A stretch of 64,000 nucleotides of DNA, from the NCBI RefSeq assembly GCF_018688355.1, contig NZ_CP061317.1:1434091-1498090 (forward strand), written 5' to 3'. The notes under the pieces were generated by a model, which did no database searches, was not told where the DNA came from, and saw nothing but the letters and a program-made list of their open reading frames with translations. Made by a program: the position numbers and the translations under genes. Shown here piece after piece: positions 26,033-34,013 of the stretch (position 1 is the stretch's first letter; each line of letters starts with the position of its first letter). This stretch comes from Polynucleobacter sp. AP-Elch-400A-B2. GTDB lineage: Bacteria; Pseudomonadota; Gammaproteobacteria; Burkholderiales; Burkholderiaceae.

Positions 26033-27019
26033 ATGTTTGAGAATAAAAAATATAATTTAAATAGACGTTTAGTTTTACTTGTAGGGGCACTTACCCTTGC
26101 ATTGCCTCAATTAGCAACAGCGCAATCGTGGCCAACAAAACCAATCAAATTAATTATTCCTTTTGTAGCCGGAGGTACTACCGATATTCTTGGTCGACTC
26201 TTAGCTCAGCAATTAACAAAAGATCTGGGACAGAACGTCATCGTTGAAAATAAAGGTGGCGCCGGTGGCAATATCGCCGCTGAATTTGTAGCGCAAGCAC
26301 CTGCAGATGGTTACACCATCATGCTTGCCTCGGGAAGCATGCTTACCGTGAATCCTAGTTTATATAAAAAGTTACCAGTCAATTACAGTAAAGATTTTGT
26401 AAACATTACCAATGTAGCTAGCGGCCCAATGTTGCTATCTGTCAGCACCAAAATCCCAGTCAAGAATTTAAATGAATTCATTACCTATACAAAAACCAAG
26501 GATCTCAATTTTGGATCTGCGGGTATCGGTAGCCAGGTTCATATGGCAGGCGAGAACCTCAATTACGCAGCCAACATTCCTGCGACTCACGTACCTTATA
26601 AGGGCGAGTCTGCAGCCATCAATGATCTAGTAGCTGGTCAGATTGACTTCATGGTTGGCAATTTAACGGCGGCAACTGGCTTTGCAAAAACCGGGCAAAT
26701 TAAGCCAATTGCCGTTACCAGTGCAAAGCGAGTCAAGCAGCTTCCCGATGTGCCAACAGTTGCTGAAAGCGGCATTCCTGGCTTTGAAAGTACTGGTTGG
26801 TTTGGCTTAGTGGCACCAGCCAACACTCCTAAGGTGATTACAGACAAAATCTATGACGCTACTGTTAAGGCGGTGAAGTCAGATGCTATGCAAAAGAGCT
26901 TGGAGCTTAATGGCTTGACCCCGGTTGTGAATTCTCAGAAAGACTTTGATGCTCAGATTAAAGCTGAGTTGGCTAACTGGGAGAAAGTAATTAAGGGTCG
27001 CAATATCATCGCCCAGTAA
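26033..27019 (+). CDS. Bug-family (TctC) solute-binding protein beside the sulfolactate operon
   Basis: 328-aa periplasmic binding protein of the Bug family. A signal peptide covers about residues 1-30 (ending ATAQS), followed by WPTKPIKLIIPFVAGGTTDILGR-type and VIVENKGGAGGNIAAEFVA-type blocks and the C-terminal GLVAPANTPK. It is divergent from comC with a shared 287-bp spacer and has its own terminator. Sulfolactate uptake in other bacteria uses a tripartite tricarboxylate-type system (SlcHFG), so sulfolactate or a related sulfonate is a reasonable guess for the ligand, but no permease genes are adjacent. Confidence 0.85.
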   Translation: MFENKKYNLNRRLVLLVGALTLALPQLATAQSWPTKPIKLIIPFVAGGTTDILGRLLAQQLTKDLGQNVIVENKGGAGGNIAAEFVAQAPADGYTIMLASGSMLTVNPSLYKKLPVNYSKDFVNITNVASGPMLLSVSTKIPVKNLNEFITYTKTKDLNFGSAGIGSQVHMAGENLNYAANIPATHVPYKGESAAINDLVAGQIDFMVGNLTAATGFAKTGQIKPIAVTSAKRVKQLPDVPTVAESGIPGFESTGWFGLVAPANTPKVITDKIYDATVKAVKSDAMQKSLELNGLTPVVNSQKDFDAQIKAELANWEKVIKGRNIIAQ

Positions 27020-27037
27020 ACACTGCTAGTTGAATGC

Positions 27038-27065
27038 AAAAAGCGAGGATAGGTCCTCGCTTTTT
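27038..27065 (+). terminator. Strong bidirectional terminator
   Basis: A run of A (27038-27042), stem GCGAGGA / TCCTCGC with a TAGG loop, and a run of T (27061-27065). It sits between the Bug gene and the convergent tauE-like gene and can serve both strands. Confidence 0.88.
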
Positions 27066-27085
27066 CCTTTTCACGAATAATATTT

Positions 27086-27838
27086 TTATGTAATCTGCCT
27101 AATTAACAACATCGAACCAGCAAACACCAATATTGACCCATAGGCAATACGCATAGAAGCATTGCTGAGCTTAGTGTGGACATGGGTACCTGCCCAAATT
27201 CCCAAGAAAGTCACTGGCATCAAACAAACTGCAAGGCCGATTACCTCCCAGCTCAAGATGAGTCCCGTCACCAGCATTAAGGTGAGTCGCAAAAATGTCA
27301 GCATAAAAATAGCGAATGCCATAGTTGCGCGAAGTACCTTGGGATTATTAATTCTTAAACCGAGATAAGAGACGTATACCGGCCCGCCAGTCGCAAAAAG
27401 AGCTGTAAATATACCGCCAAAAAATCCAAATGGCACTGCCCACCATTTATTAATTGGATCTCGAGACTCGACATTTCGCTGTACCAAAACACGAATACCG
27501 TTAATGGCTGCAAATGTCCCAAGAATTAGCAGCAAGGGTTCGCTTGGTGCTCTTATCAATAAAAAGATCCCTAATACCATTCCGATTAAGCTAAAAGGAA
27601 ACAGCCATTTCAATTCTTGAATATTCGCATCGCCAGATGACTTTCTTCCGACGTAAAGGGAGGCACAAATATCAATGATGACCATCATTGGCACCACAAC
27701 CTTTAGCGGATACATCTGAACCAATAGAGGTACAGATACTATTGACGAGCCAAATCCAGAAATTCCAAAGATGAAGAATCCGCAAAGAACTATTAAAGCT
27801 GCTAGCGCAAATGAGACCGGCTCAATTAATTCAAAGAT
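27086..27838 (-). CDS. TauE/SafE-family exporter with no ordinary start codon
   Basis: Sulfite/organosulfonate exporter family protein with seven or eight membrane segments. The first ATG/GTG/TTG in frame is a TTG at 27724 (212 aa), but the reading frame stays open upstream to 27847, and the extra residues are clearly family sequence: LIEPVSFALAALIVLCGFF then the GISGFGSS motif of the first helix. No ATG, GTG or TTG lies in that stretch. ATC at 27838 is 6 nt after an AGAGG that overlaps the end of sdhA; ATT at 27826 is another option. The gene either starts at a rare codon coupled to sdhA or has lost its start. The start given here is tentative. Confidence 0.7.
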   Translation of the reverse strand: MFELIEPVSFALAALIVLCGFFIFGISGFGSSIVSVPLLVQMYPLKVVVPMMVIIDICASLYVGRKSSGDANIQELKWLFPFSLIGMVLGIFLLIRAPSEPLLLILGTFAAINGIRVLVQRNVESRDPINKWWAVPFGFFGGIFTALFATGGPVYVSYLGLRINNPKVLRATMAFAIFMLTFLRLTLMLVTGLILSWEVIGLAVCLMPVTFLGIWAGTHVHTKLSNASMRIAYGSILVFAGSMLLIRQIT

Positions 27839-27839
27839 A

Positions 27840-29558
27840 TTAAGCCTCTACTAAAATAGTCTCGCCCGGCTTGACCATCGTAAATTGAACGGGTCTGTTT
27901 TCAATTTCTAAACCTCGAGATTGCAGATGGACTGCCGTGAAATAAGACTCTTCCAGAGATCCTGCATCAGGATAATCTTCGCGATAGTGTGCCCCTCTTG
28001 AGTTTTCACGAGAAAGAGCGGCCTCTGTGACGGACTTGCTCACCAAAATGAGATTATTTAGATTCATCCAATCCTGCCATGTAACACTGTACTGCCTTTG
28101 GATATCACCCACTCCCATTTGGTCTAAATGCTGACCTAACTGATCTAACTTAGTACGAGCACGCAATAAACTGTCTTTAGTTCTAGATATACCCACGTCA
28201 TCCCACATGCACTCTGCAAGAGCATCTCGAATCAATTCGATATCACCTGCTGGTCGCTCCAATGGAGCCTCATGCGCTTTAATACTCGTGCGCACCTCAT
28301 CCATATTGCACTCTTGTAAAGTTTGAGACATCACCCAATGTGCCATTTCCTCGCCAGCTATACCGCCATATACCGTTGAGTTTGCAACACCATTGCCGCC
28401 TAGGCGATTTGCTCCGTGAACACCACCAGTATCTTCTCCAGCTGCAAATAAGCCCGGTAATTCTGTGCTGCAATCGGCTTTAAAAATCAATCCACCCATC
28501 ATGTAATGTGCAGTGGGAACTACCTCTACTAAATCTCCTGCCAAATCAAAGCCGCTGTCTGCACATCGCTCGACCATGCCTTTAAATTGCTGGCGCACAT
28601 TATCGGGACCAAGGTGACTCATCTGAATATAGACACCGCCATTGGGGGTAGCTCTACCCGCCCTAATTTCAGAATTAATAGAGCGAGAAACGATATCTCG
28701 AGTAGCGCGTTCATTGCGCGGATCATAGTTACCCATGAAACGTTCTTTATTACCATTGAGCAAATATCCACCTGCACCACGGAGCCCTTCCTCGAGTACA
28801 GTCCCCGTCATCCTGGTACCAGGCCCCGCCAGTAATCCAGTAGGATGAAACTGCACCATCTCCATGTCACGCAAAGTAAGACCCGCACGAAGTGCCATAG
28901 CTAGGCCATCACAACTCTTATCGCCAGAGGGTGTGTGGTACTTATACATTGTGGGTCCGCCACCTGTAGCCAGTAGAACTGCCTTCGCTCGCACCAGGGA
29001 GAACTGACCAGTCGTCATATTGAGCATCAATACACCGGCAAGCGACTTTCCATCAGCGCTATGAATTAACTCGACCGCCCTATGCTCTTCAAGACGATGA
29101 ATCCCTCTTGCCCATACTTGCTCAGCCAGTCGACTGATAATTTCAATTCCAGTTAAATCGCCCTTGTGGACTGTGCGATCAAAAGTTTGTCCAGCAAATG
29201 CTTTTTGATGAATCGTGCCATCAGGGTTGCGATCAAAGAAACAGCCAAGCTCATTCTCAAGCTCACGAATACGTTCAACCGCCTTATTGACTAATGTCCA
29301 AGCTAACTCTTGGTCCGATAACCATTTACCACCTTCGATTGTGTCCATAAAGTGACGTTCAACAGAGTCGCCCTCTGCCAGTGCCACGTTATAACCACCC
29401 TGCACCATACGAGTACAACCACACTTACCCAGCAATCCCTTTACGGCAATGGTGATGTGTAGATTGGGGTTGGTTTGGTGCGCATGCAAAGCTGCAAAAA
29501 GTCCTGCACCACCAGAACCGAGAATAAGAATGTCTGTCTCAAGCGTGGCGATATTCAT
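27840..29558 (-). CDS. sdhA: Succinate dehydrogenase/fumarate reductase-like flavoprotein
   Basis: 572-aa FAD protein. The dinucleotide motif ILGSGGAGLFAA (residues 12-23) and the catalytic set are present: EEGLRGAGG, RDIVSRS, PTAHYMMGG and HGANRLGGN. The histidine that carries covalent FAD in standard SdhA/FrdA is replaced by Cys48 (GCTRMVQGG), so FAD should be non-covalently bound. The start overlaps the fumB stop as ATGA. The gene is separated from sdhBCD by the fumarase genes, an unusual order. Direction (succinate oxidation or fumarate reduction) cannot be read from the sequence. Confidence 0.85.
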   Translation of the reverse strand: MNIATLETDILILGSGGAGLFAALHAHQTNPNLHITIAVKGLLGKCGCTRMVQGGYNVALAEGDSVERHFMDTIEGGKWLSDQELAWTLVNKAVERIRELENELGCFFDRNPDGTIHQKAFAGQTFDRTVHKGDLTGIEIISRLAEQVWARGIHRLEEHRAVELIHSADGKSLAGVLMLNMTTGQFSLVRAKAVLLATGGGPTMYKYHTPSGDKSCDGLAMALRAGLTLRDMEMVQFHPTGLLAGPGTRMTGTVLEEGLRGAGGYLLNGNKERFMGNYDPRNERATRDIVSRSINSEIRAGRATPNGGVYIQMSHLGPDNVRQQFKGMVERCADSGFDLAGDLVEVVPTAHYMMGGLIFKADCSTELPGLFAAGEDTGGVHGANRLGGNGVANSTVYGGIAGEEMAHWVMSQTLQECNMDEVRTSIKAHEAPLERPAGDIELIRDALAECMWDDVGISRTKDSLLRARTKLDQLGQHLDQMGVGDIQRQYSVTWQDWMNLNNLILVSKSVTEAALSRENSRGAHYREDYPDAGSLEESYFTAVHLQSRGLEIENRPVQFTMVKPGETILVEA

Positions 29559-30166
29559 AAGGAAATTCCTAAGCTCTTTAATACGGCCTCTTTATTGCGC
29601 GCAACGTCACTTTTCACTTCTTGATAAATACTACCGCCATGACTATCCATTGCTACTAGCAAGGGGCCAAAGTCTTTAATCTTGAAACGCCACAGAGACT
29701 CTGGGTTGAGATCATCCATATCTACATCTTCAATTTGCTCAATCCATGTTGTCTCTAATGCTGCTGTACCGCCAATAATTGCTAGATACACGCCGCCAAT
29801 TTCCTGAAAGGCTGCTGCAGAGTCATCGCGCATACCGCCCTTACCTACAATCATTCGAACGCCATTTTCAGTCATCAATGGGCGAGTAAAACGCTCCATC
29901 CGATCTGATGTGGTTGTACCAATACAGATTGGCTGATACCCGGCTGGGAATTCTTCACTCACTACCACCTTGCGCACATTAGGTGCCGTATGAATCACCG
30001 CATGACCATTCAGATCAAAGCGAGTTTTTCGACCCTTATCAAACATATGAATTTGCGTAGCATCCCGAATACCGAATAAAGTATTTTGCAGAGTCACCGT
30101 GTCATTAATTCGCAGCTTGCGAATATCTGATTCGCTAACAGGAGTTGGAAGGTTGTAATGAGCCAT
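29555..30166 (-). CDS. Class I fumarate hydratase, beta subunit
   Basis: 203-aa C-terminal domain of class I fumarase/L-tartrate dehydratase. Motifs seen are LRINDTVTLQN at the start, GTTTSDRMERF, GKGGM and EALWRF-like ESLWRFKIKDFGPL. It carries the substrate-binding swivel domain. It is 7 nt after the alpha-subunit gene and overlaps sdhA by 4 nt. Two-subunit class I hydratases act on fumarate/malate, tartrate or mesaconate; the neighbouring SDH favours fumarate. Confidence 0.88.
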   Translation of the reverse strand: MAHYNLPTPVSESDIRKLRINDTVTLQNTLFGIRDATQIHMFDKGRKTRFDLNGHAVIHTAPNVRKVVVSEEFPAGYQPICIGTTTSDRMERFTRPLMTENGVRMIVGKGGMRDDSAAAFQEIGGVYLAIIGGTAALETTWIEQIEDVDMDDLNPESLWRFKIKDFGPLLVAMDSHGGSIYQEVKSDVARNKEAVLKSLGISL

Positions 30167-30173
30167 CTTTTTC

Positions 30174-31049
30174 CTAGAATCCGTAAGTCACACCATCAGG
30201 TGTGAAGGTTGCTCGCGCTCTACGCGCCGAGTGGCACTGCATATTGACGGCCACTGGATTTAAGGTGATGTGAGTATGAGCAAGTTCTACATGAACAGCA
30301 AATGCTGTGCCGTCACCGCCCAAACCTTGGGGGCCAATGCCTAATTTGTTCACGGCAGCAGTTAATTCTTGTTCTAACTTAGCACCCTCTTCATCGCTGC
30401 ACACGCTTCCCAATGCTCTTGTAGCAGCACGCTTGGCCATCGTGACACATTGCTCAGAGGTGCCACCGATACCAACACCGACAATGGTTGGTGGACAAGT
30501 CTTGCCTCCCGCAGAAACAACGCTCTCGATCACAAAGGCTTTAACACCATTAATTCCATCGGCAGGAATAGCCATCTTTAAAAAAGAATTGTTTTCTGAA
30601 CCGCTTCCTTTAGGAACCATCTCGATTTCAAGCATCTCATCATCATCACAAAAATCGATGCTGATTGCTGGCATATCAATACCGCAGGATGTGTGATTAT
30701 TCTTGCGCGTAATCGGATGCACTACAGAAGATCTCAATGGGTATTCCGTAGTTGCACGCTCGCAGCCTTTACGAATCGCTGCCTTGAGCTCCATGCCATC
30801 TAGCTGTACATTGCGGCCAATCTTGACCTTGTAAATGGGTAAACCAGTGTCCTGGCAAAGTAAGTTGTCCTCGCGCTCTGCAACAGCAATGTTGGTGATC
30901 ATGGTTTTGAGAACCACCTGTGCACGTGCATCTGATTCGCCCTGATTTAAGCGCTCAATACCAGCCTTAACATCATCTGGAAGCACCTTTAAGGCGCGAA
31001 CATAGAGCTCCTTGCAAGCCTCTTCAACTACTTTCATTTGCAACTGCAT
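30174..31049 (-). CDS. Class I fumarate hydratase, alpha subunit
   Basis: 291-aa N-terminal domain with the three cysteines expected to hold the [4Fe-4S] cluster: LLCQDTGLP, HTSCGIDMP and GKTCPPTIVGVGIGG. Length fits TtdA/FumA-type alpha subunits. It lies 11 nt after sdhC. The oxygen-sensitive cluster contrasts with class II FumC; a second, inducible fumarase tied to SDH in one operon is inferred. L-tartrate dehydratase or mesaconase are alternatives. Confidence 0.88.
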   Translation of the reverse strand: MQLQMKVVEEACKELYVRALKVLPDDVKAGIERLNQGESDARAQVVLKTMITNIAVAEREDNLLCQDTGLPIYKVKIGRNVQLDGMELKAAIRKGCERATTEYPLRSSVVHPITRKNNHTSCGIDMPAISIDFCDDDEMLEIEMVPKGSGSENNSFLKMAIPADGINGVKAFVIESVVSAGGKTCPPTIVGVGIGGTSEQCVTMAKRAATRALGSVCSDEEGAKLEQELTAAVNKLGIGPQGLGGDGTAFAVHVELAHTHITLNPVAVNMQCHSARRARATFTPDGVTYGF

Positions 31050-31060
31050 AAATTACCCGA

Positions 31061-31420
31061 TCAATTTGCCAAATACAAAAATAGAAGGCCGCAAGCAATG
31101 CCAAACAAAATAGCTACTTGGGTCCAAGCCTTACGTAATCCGCGCCATGGGCCAAATTCAATCATGATGAGTCGAATTCCGCCCACTAAATGGATCGCTA
31201 ACAAAATAACCAGCGCCCACTCACCGAACTTAAAAACCCAAAAGTCCGTTAATCCCAGATAGCGCTCAAATTCACTAGCGCCACGCAAAGACTGAGAAAG
31301 CATTAAGAAGTGCAAGGGGATGAAGCAAGCGAGCAGCAAGCCGGAGAAGCGATGGCATGCATAAGCAAAGTAAGAGAGATGAGACTTCGCGCGTAAATCG
31401 AGCTTTGGCCTCGGGCTCAT
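31061..31420 (-). CDS. sdhC: Succinate dehydrogenase membrane anchor (SdhC-like)
   Basis: 119-aa three-helix membrane protein. SdhC-like features are HLSYFAYACHRFSGLLLA (an HRxSG helix), PLHFLML (a possible heme or quinone histidine) and HLVGGIRLIMIEFG near the third helix. It overlaps the other anchor by 4 nt. With the partner anchor it would bind quinone and possibly heme b. Confidence 0.82.
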   Translation of the reverse strand: MSPRPKLDLRAKSHLSYFAYACHRFSGLLLACFIPLHFLMLSQSLRGASEFERYLGLTDFWVFKFGEWALVILLAIHLVGGIRLIMIEFGPWRGLRKAWTQVAILFGIACGLLFLYLAN

Positions 31421-31767
31421 AGCGCACCTCCGGTGTAGACACCAATTACTGCCGTGGTACCCAGAATGAGTATGAGAACTGCTAGCAAGGAAGATAGTGC
31501 TTTAGAAATAACCCCTTTAGAAAACGTTTCCTCAAGAATATTTGCCAAGCCAATCGGCGCATGTACAAAGCAGGCTAAAACAAAAATCTCATAAAAAATA
31601 GCAAAAGCAATATTGCCTTGAGTCCGCCCCAGAATTTCCTCAGCAGTTAAGCCGCCGCGTATTGCGTAGAAAATAATGATGAGGTGAATGCTGACACAGA
31701 GACCTAAAACCATGGCGCTAATTCTTTGGGCATACCAGAGCTTTGCTTGAAGTACAGCTTGGCTCAT
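31417..31767 (-). CDS. sdhD: Succinate dehydrogenase second membrane anchor
   Basis: 116-aa protein with three hydrophobic helices (about residues 15-35, 55-75 and 90-112) and histidines in SIHLIIIF and VHAPIGL that could bind heme or quinone. I chose ATG 31767, which overlaps the sdhB stop as ATGA, over an ATG four codons upstream. The assignment as SdhD-like is by elimination, since the other anchor resembles SdhC. Confidence 0.78.
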   Translation of the reverse strand: MSQAVLQAKLWYAQRISAMVLGLCVSIHLIIIFYAIRGGLTAEEILGRTQGNIAFAIFYEIFVLACFVHAPIGLANILEETFSKGVISKALSSLLAVLILILGTTAVIGVYTGGAL

Positions 31768-32495
31768 AACTTGCCCCACTTGCTTCCTCGCACAGCAGCT
31801 CTTGCCACTAACTTTTTCAACCCAGCAATACTGGCTGTAGGTTCAAGCTTCTTAGGGCAACGCTCTGTACAAGATCCTTGCGTATGGCATGCGTGGCAAC
31901 CTTCATCACCAGCAACGGCACGTAGCCGATCTAATTGCTGCACATCACGCACATCATTCGTTAAGGTCCAAGCACGATTCAAGGCGGCTGGCCCGAGATA
32001 GTTGGGACGGCTCTGAACAACTTCACAAGAGGAGTAGCACACTCCACATCCAATACATTCAATTCCGGCATTAGCTAACTGGCGTTCAGGTGATTGTGGC
32101 TCTACTCTTGCAAAGTCATCGTGACGGGTTTTATCGCCTTTGAAGAAACCAACTGCACCCTTCCATTTATCAAAGAACTCTCGCATATCAGTAGCAAGGT
32201 CTTTAATGACTGGCAGATTATTCAGAGGGGCAATCTCTAGAGAATCCCCTTCAACAATCTGGGAAACGTGAGTACGACAGGTCCAGCGAGCAACGCCGTT
32301 GACTGTCATGGCACAAGAACCGCACATACCCACCCGACAAGCAAATCGGTAACTCAGGGTTGGATCGAGCTTACGCTGAATAAAGGTAACGACATCTAGC
32401 ACCGTTTGATTTGGATTGCGAGGCACCAAATACTCAACAAACTCACCCTCTTGAGCACCGCGCCAGACTTTAACTTTGAGATCTGAATTAGACAT
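31764..32495 (-). CDS. sdhB: Succinate dehydrogenase/fumarate reductase iron-sulfur subunit
   Basis: 243 aa. An N-terminal [2Fe-2S] domain (CRVGMCGSCAM, then C in RWTC) precedes two C-terminal cluster motifs: CIGCGVCYSSCE and CHACHTQGSCTERCPK. I chose ATG 32495 (MSNSDLKV) because an upstream extension would run through the divergent promoter region into the LysR gene. There is no Shine-Dalgarno, and TATAAT lies 6 nt before the ATG, so the mRNA may start at the ATG. It is the first gene of the sdhB-D-C-fumAB-sdhA-tauE unit. Confidence 0.9.
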   Translation of the reverse strand: MSNSDLKVKVWRGAQEGEFVEYLVPRNPNQTVLDVVTFIQRKLDPTLSYRFACRVGMCGSCAMTVNGVARWTCRTHVSQIVEGDSLEIAPLNNLPVIKDLATDMREFFDKWKGAVGFFKGDKTRHDDFARVEPQSPERQLANAGIECIGCGVCYSSCEVVQSRPNYLGPAALNRAWTLTNDVRDVQQLDRLRAVAGDEGCHACHTQGSCTERCPKKLEPTASIAGLKKLVARAAVRGSKWGKL

Positions 32496-32577
32496 AGCTT
32501 GATTATATCGATAGATAGTAAAAAATAAATCGAATATAATTTTCTTTGAGATAAATAAATACTTTATATTAAATTCC
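32496..32577. promoter_or_regulatory. Divergent sdhB / lysR control region
   Basis: 82 bp, very AT-rich. For sdhB (minus) TATAAT is at 32502-32507 with only a weak -35 (ATTTAT) at 17 bp, which suggests an activator-dependent promoter. For lysR (plus) TATAAT is at 32535-32540 and TATATT at 32565-32570. The palindrome TATCGATA (32507-32514) abuts the sdhB -10. LysR-type proteins usually bind such spacers, but no unambiguous T-N11-A box stands out against the AT background. Confidence 0.5.
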
Positions 32578-33477
32578 ATGTCCAGCATCAAAGTACTCAA
32601 GAATTTTTTAGCCATTGCTCGCCATAAGAGCGTGGCAGCTGCTGCACGCGAAATAGGTCTTACTGCCGCCGCCGCAGGACAGCAATTGCAGCAACTAGAG
32701 GCAGATATCGGAGTGGAGCTATTTGATAGAACCAAACGCTCTATGACCCTCAATCACCATGGCAGATCCTTGGTTGAGCCAATTCAAGAAATCATTGCTC
32801 GCTATGAGGCCCTAGGATCGGACTTTAAATCTGAACTCAGCGGCACCATTGTTCTGGGCGCACTGGTCTCAACCTTAATGGGCGCCTTTGGAAATACCTT
32901 AAATGAACTCAAGCAGAACTACCCAGAACTTGAAATTAAACTCATTGCCGGCCTTTCCAGTAACTTTCTAGAGCAGGTCATTGAAGGCAGTCTAGATGCA
33001 GCAATAGTGACTGAGTCACCCTATGCCTTACCTCAAAATGTTCAGTGGACGGAACTATACACAGAGCCCATGATTGTGATCCACCCAGCAAGCAAAAATA
33101 AAAAGGGATTTACACCAAAAGAGTTGGCCGCTCAATTTCCGTTTATCCGTTTTGAGCGAAACACATGGACTGGCCATCTCGTAGATCAAACCATTCGGGT
33201 GAATAAATTAAATATTAAAGAAGGTATGGAGCTCAACTCAGTAGAGGCGATTATTGAACTTGTAAGGCAGGGTCTGGGGTATTCAATTGTTCCCAAGCTA
33301 GCTAACGTCTCTTGGAAAAACGACCGACAACTAAAAATATCCGAGTTACCTGGAAAAACAATTTACCGAAAAGTTGGCTTACTAGAAAAACGTAAACATT
33401 CTCGTGAAAATATCACCCAAGAGATTAAGAAATACTTCTTAGATGAAGTGATTGCAAAAAGAAAAACCACCCCTTAG
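32578..33477 (+). CDS. LysR-family transcriptional regulator
   Basis: 299-aa LTTR. The helix-turn-helix is at about residues 18-50 (SVAAAAREIGLTAAAAGQQL, LEADIGVELFDR), followed by the LysR substrate domain (about 90-290). It is divergent from the sdh/fum/tauE unit and probably regulates it, with a dicarboxylate or sulfonate as inducer (inference). There is no Shine-Dalgarno upstream of the ATG. Confidence 0.92.
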   Translation: MSSIKVLKNFLAIARHKSVAAAAREIGLTAAAAGQQLQQLEADIGVELFDRTKRSMTLNHHGRSLVEPIQEIIARYEALGSDFKSELSGTIVLGALVSTLMGAFGNTLNELKQNYPELEIKLIAGLSSNFLEQVIEGSLDAAIVTESPYALPQNVQWTELYTEPMIVIHPASKNKKGFTPKELAAQFPFIRFERNTWTGHLVDQTIRVNKLNIKEGMELNSVEAIIELVRQGLGYSIVPKLANVSWKNDRQLKISELPGKTIYRKVGLLEKRKHSRENITQEIKKYFLDEVIAKRKTTP

Positions 33478-33485
33478 GGTGGTTT
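33464..33485 (+). terminator. Hairpin overlapping the lysR stop codon
   Basis: AAACCACCC / GGGTGGTTT with a CTTA loop. The stem contains the lysR TAG (33475-33477). The trailing T run is only three bases, so it is a moderate rho-independent terminator candidate. Confidence 0.5.
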
Positions 33486-33627
33486 GAAAGAAAAACTATG
33501 GAGGTAAAACTAAGAATGAACAACAAGTTCATGGTATTCCATTAAAAGCATTCATCTATCAGGTATTGCTTACTTAATGTGCGTGATGCCTCATATTGGT
33601 GCAATGCATGTTGTTATTAATCGTCCG

Positions 33628-33996
33628 CTATTTGCAGGGATACTTTGCCTCAAAGAATCGGACTAGCGTCTTAGCTGCGCGCTCCTGATTGAATTGGGGA
33701 TTGCTTTGATTCCAGGTCAGAAACTCTTCGAGAATTACCTCTCTAGTACCAGCATCGGATGAGAAACAAATTCTCGGCTTTTGTTTTGGATTACGGTTAG
33801 CAAGGTAGGCCTGATAAACACCCTCACCAAAGCCAAAGCAAAAGTTCTGCGCATCTGCATCGTTGAGGTTTTTGCACAGATCAACCAATGCGGAGGTAGA
33901 GACATCATTCTTTGGAAGGTCAGACTGAGCAAAAGTATTTGCCTGCAACAGTAAGACTGCGCTGATGATGAGTGGGGTTTTTCGGAAAAGTTTCAT
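33628..33996 (-). CDS. Rap1a/Tai-like exported protein
   Basis: 122-aa protein with a signal peptide (about residues 1-23, ending TFAQ). The mature part resembles the Rap1a/Tai fold: LVDLCKNLNDADAQNFCFGFGEGV (two cysteines, then a G-rich helix), a central KPRICFSSDAGT and a C-terminal C (KYPCK). Rap1a proteins include immunity proteins against type VI amidases, but most family members are of unknown function and no effector is nearby, so I do not claim immunity. It is 17 nt downstream of the DUF3300 lipoprotein gene, same strand. Confidence 0.7.
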   Translation of the reverse strand: MKLFRKTPLIISAVLLLQANTFAQSDLPKNDVSTSALVDLCKNLNDADAQNFCFGFGEGVYQAYLANRNPKQKPRICFSSDAGTREVILEEFLTWNQSNPQFNQERAAKTLVRFFEAKYPCK

Positions 33997-34013
33997 ATTA
34001 TCTTTTTTATAGA

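Noticed and set aside
32496..32753. N-terminal extension of sdhB by 86 residues
   Set aside because: It would run through the divergent promoter region and into the lysR coding sequence, and the extra residues look like an antisense translation.
33628..33996. Rap1a-like protein as type VI secretion immunity
   Set aside because: No effector or secretion genes are nearby; the fold resemblance alone does not support this role.
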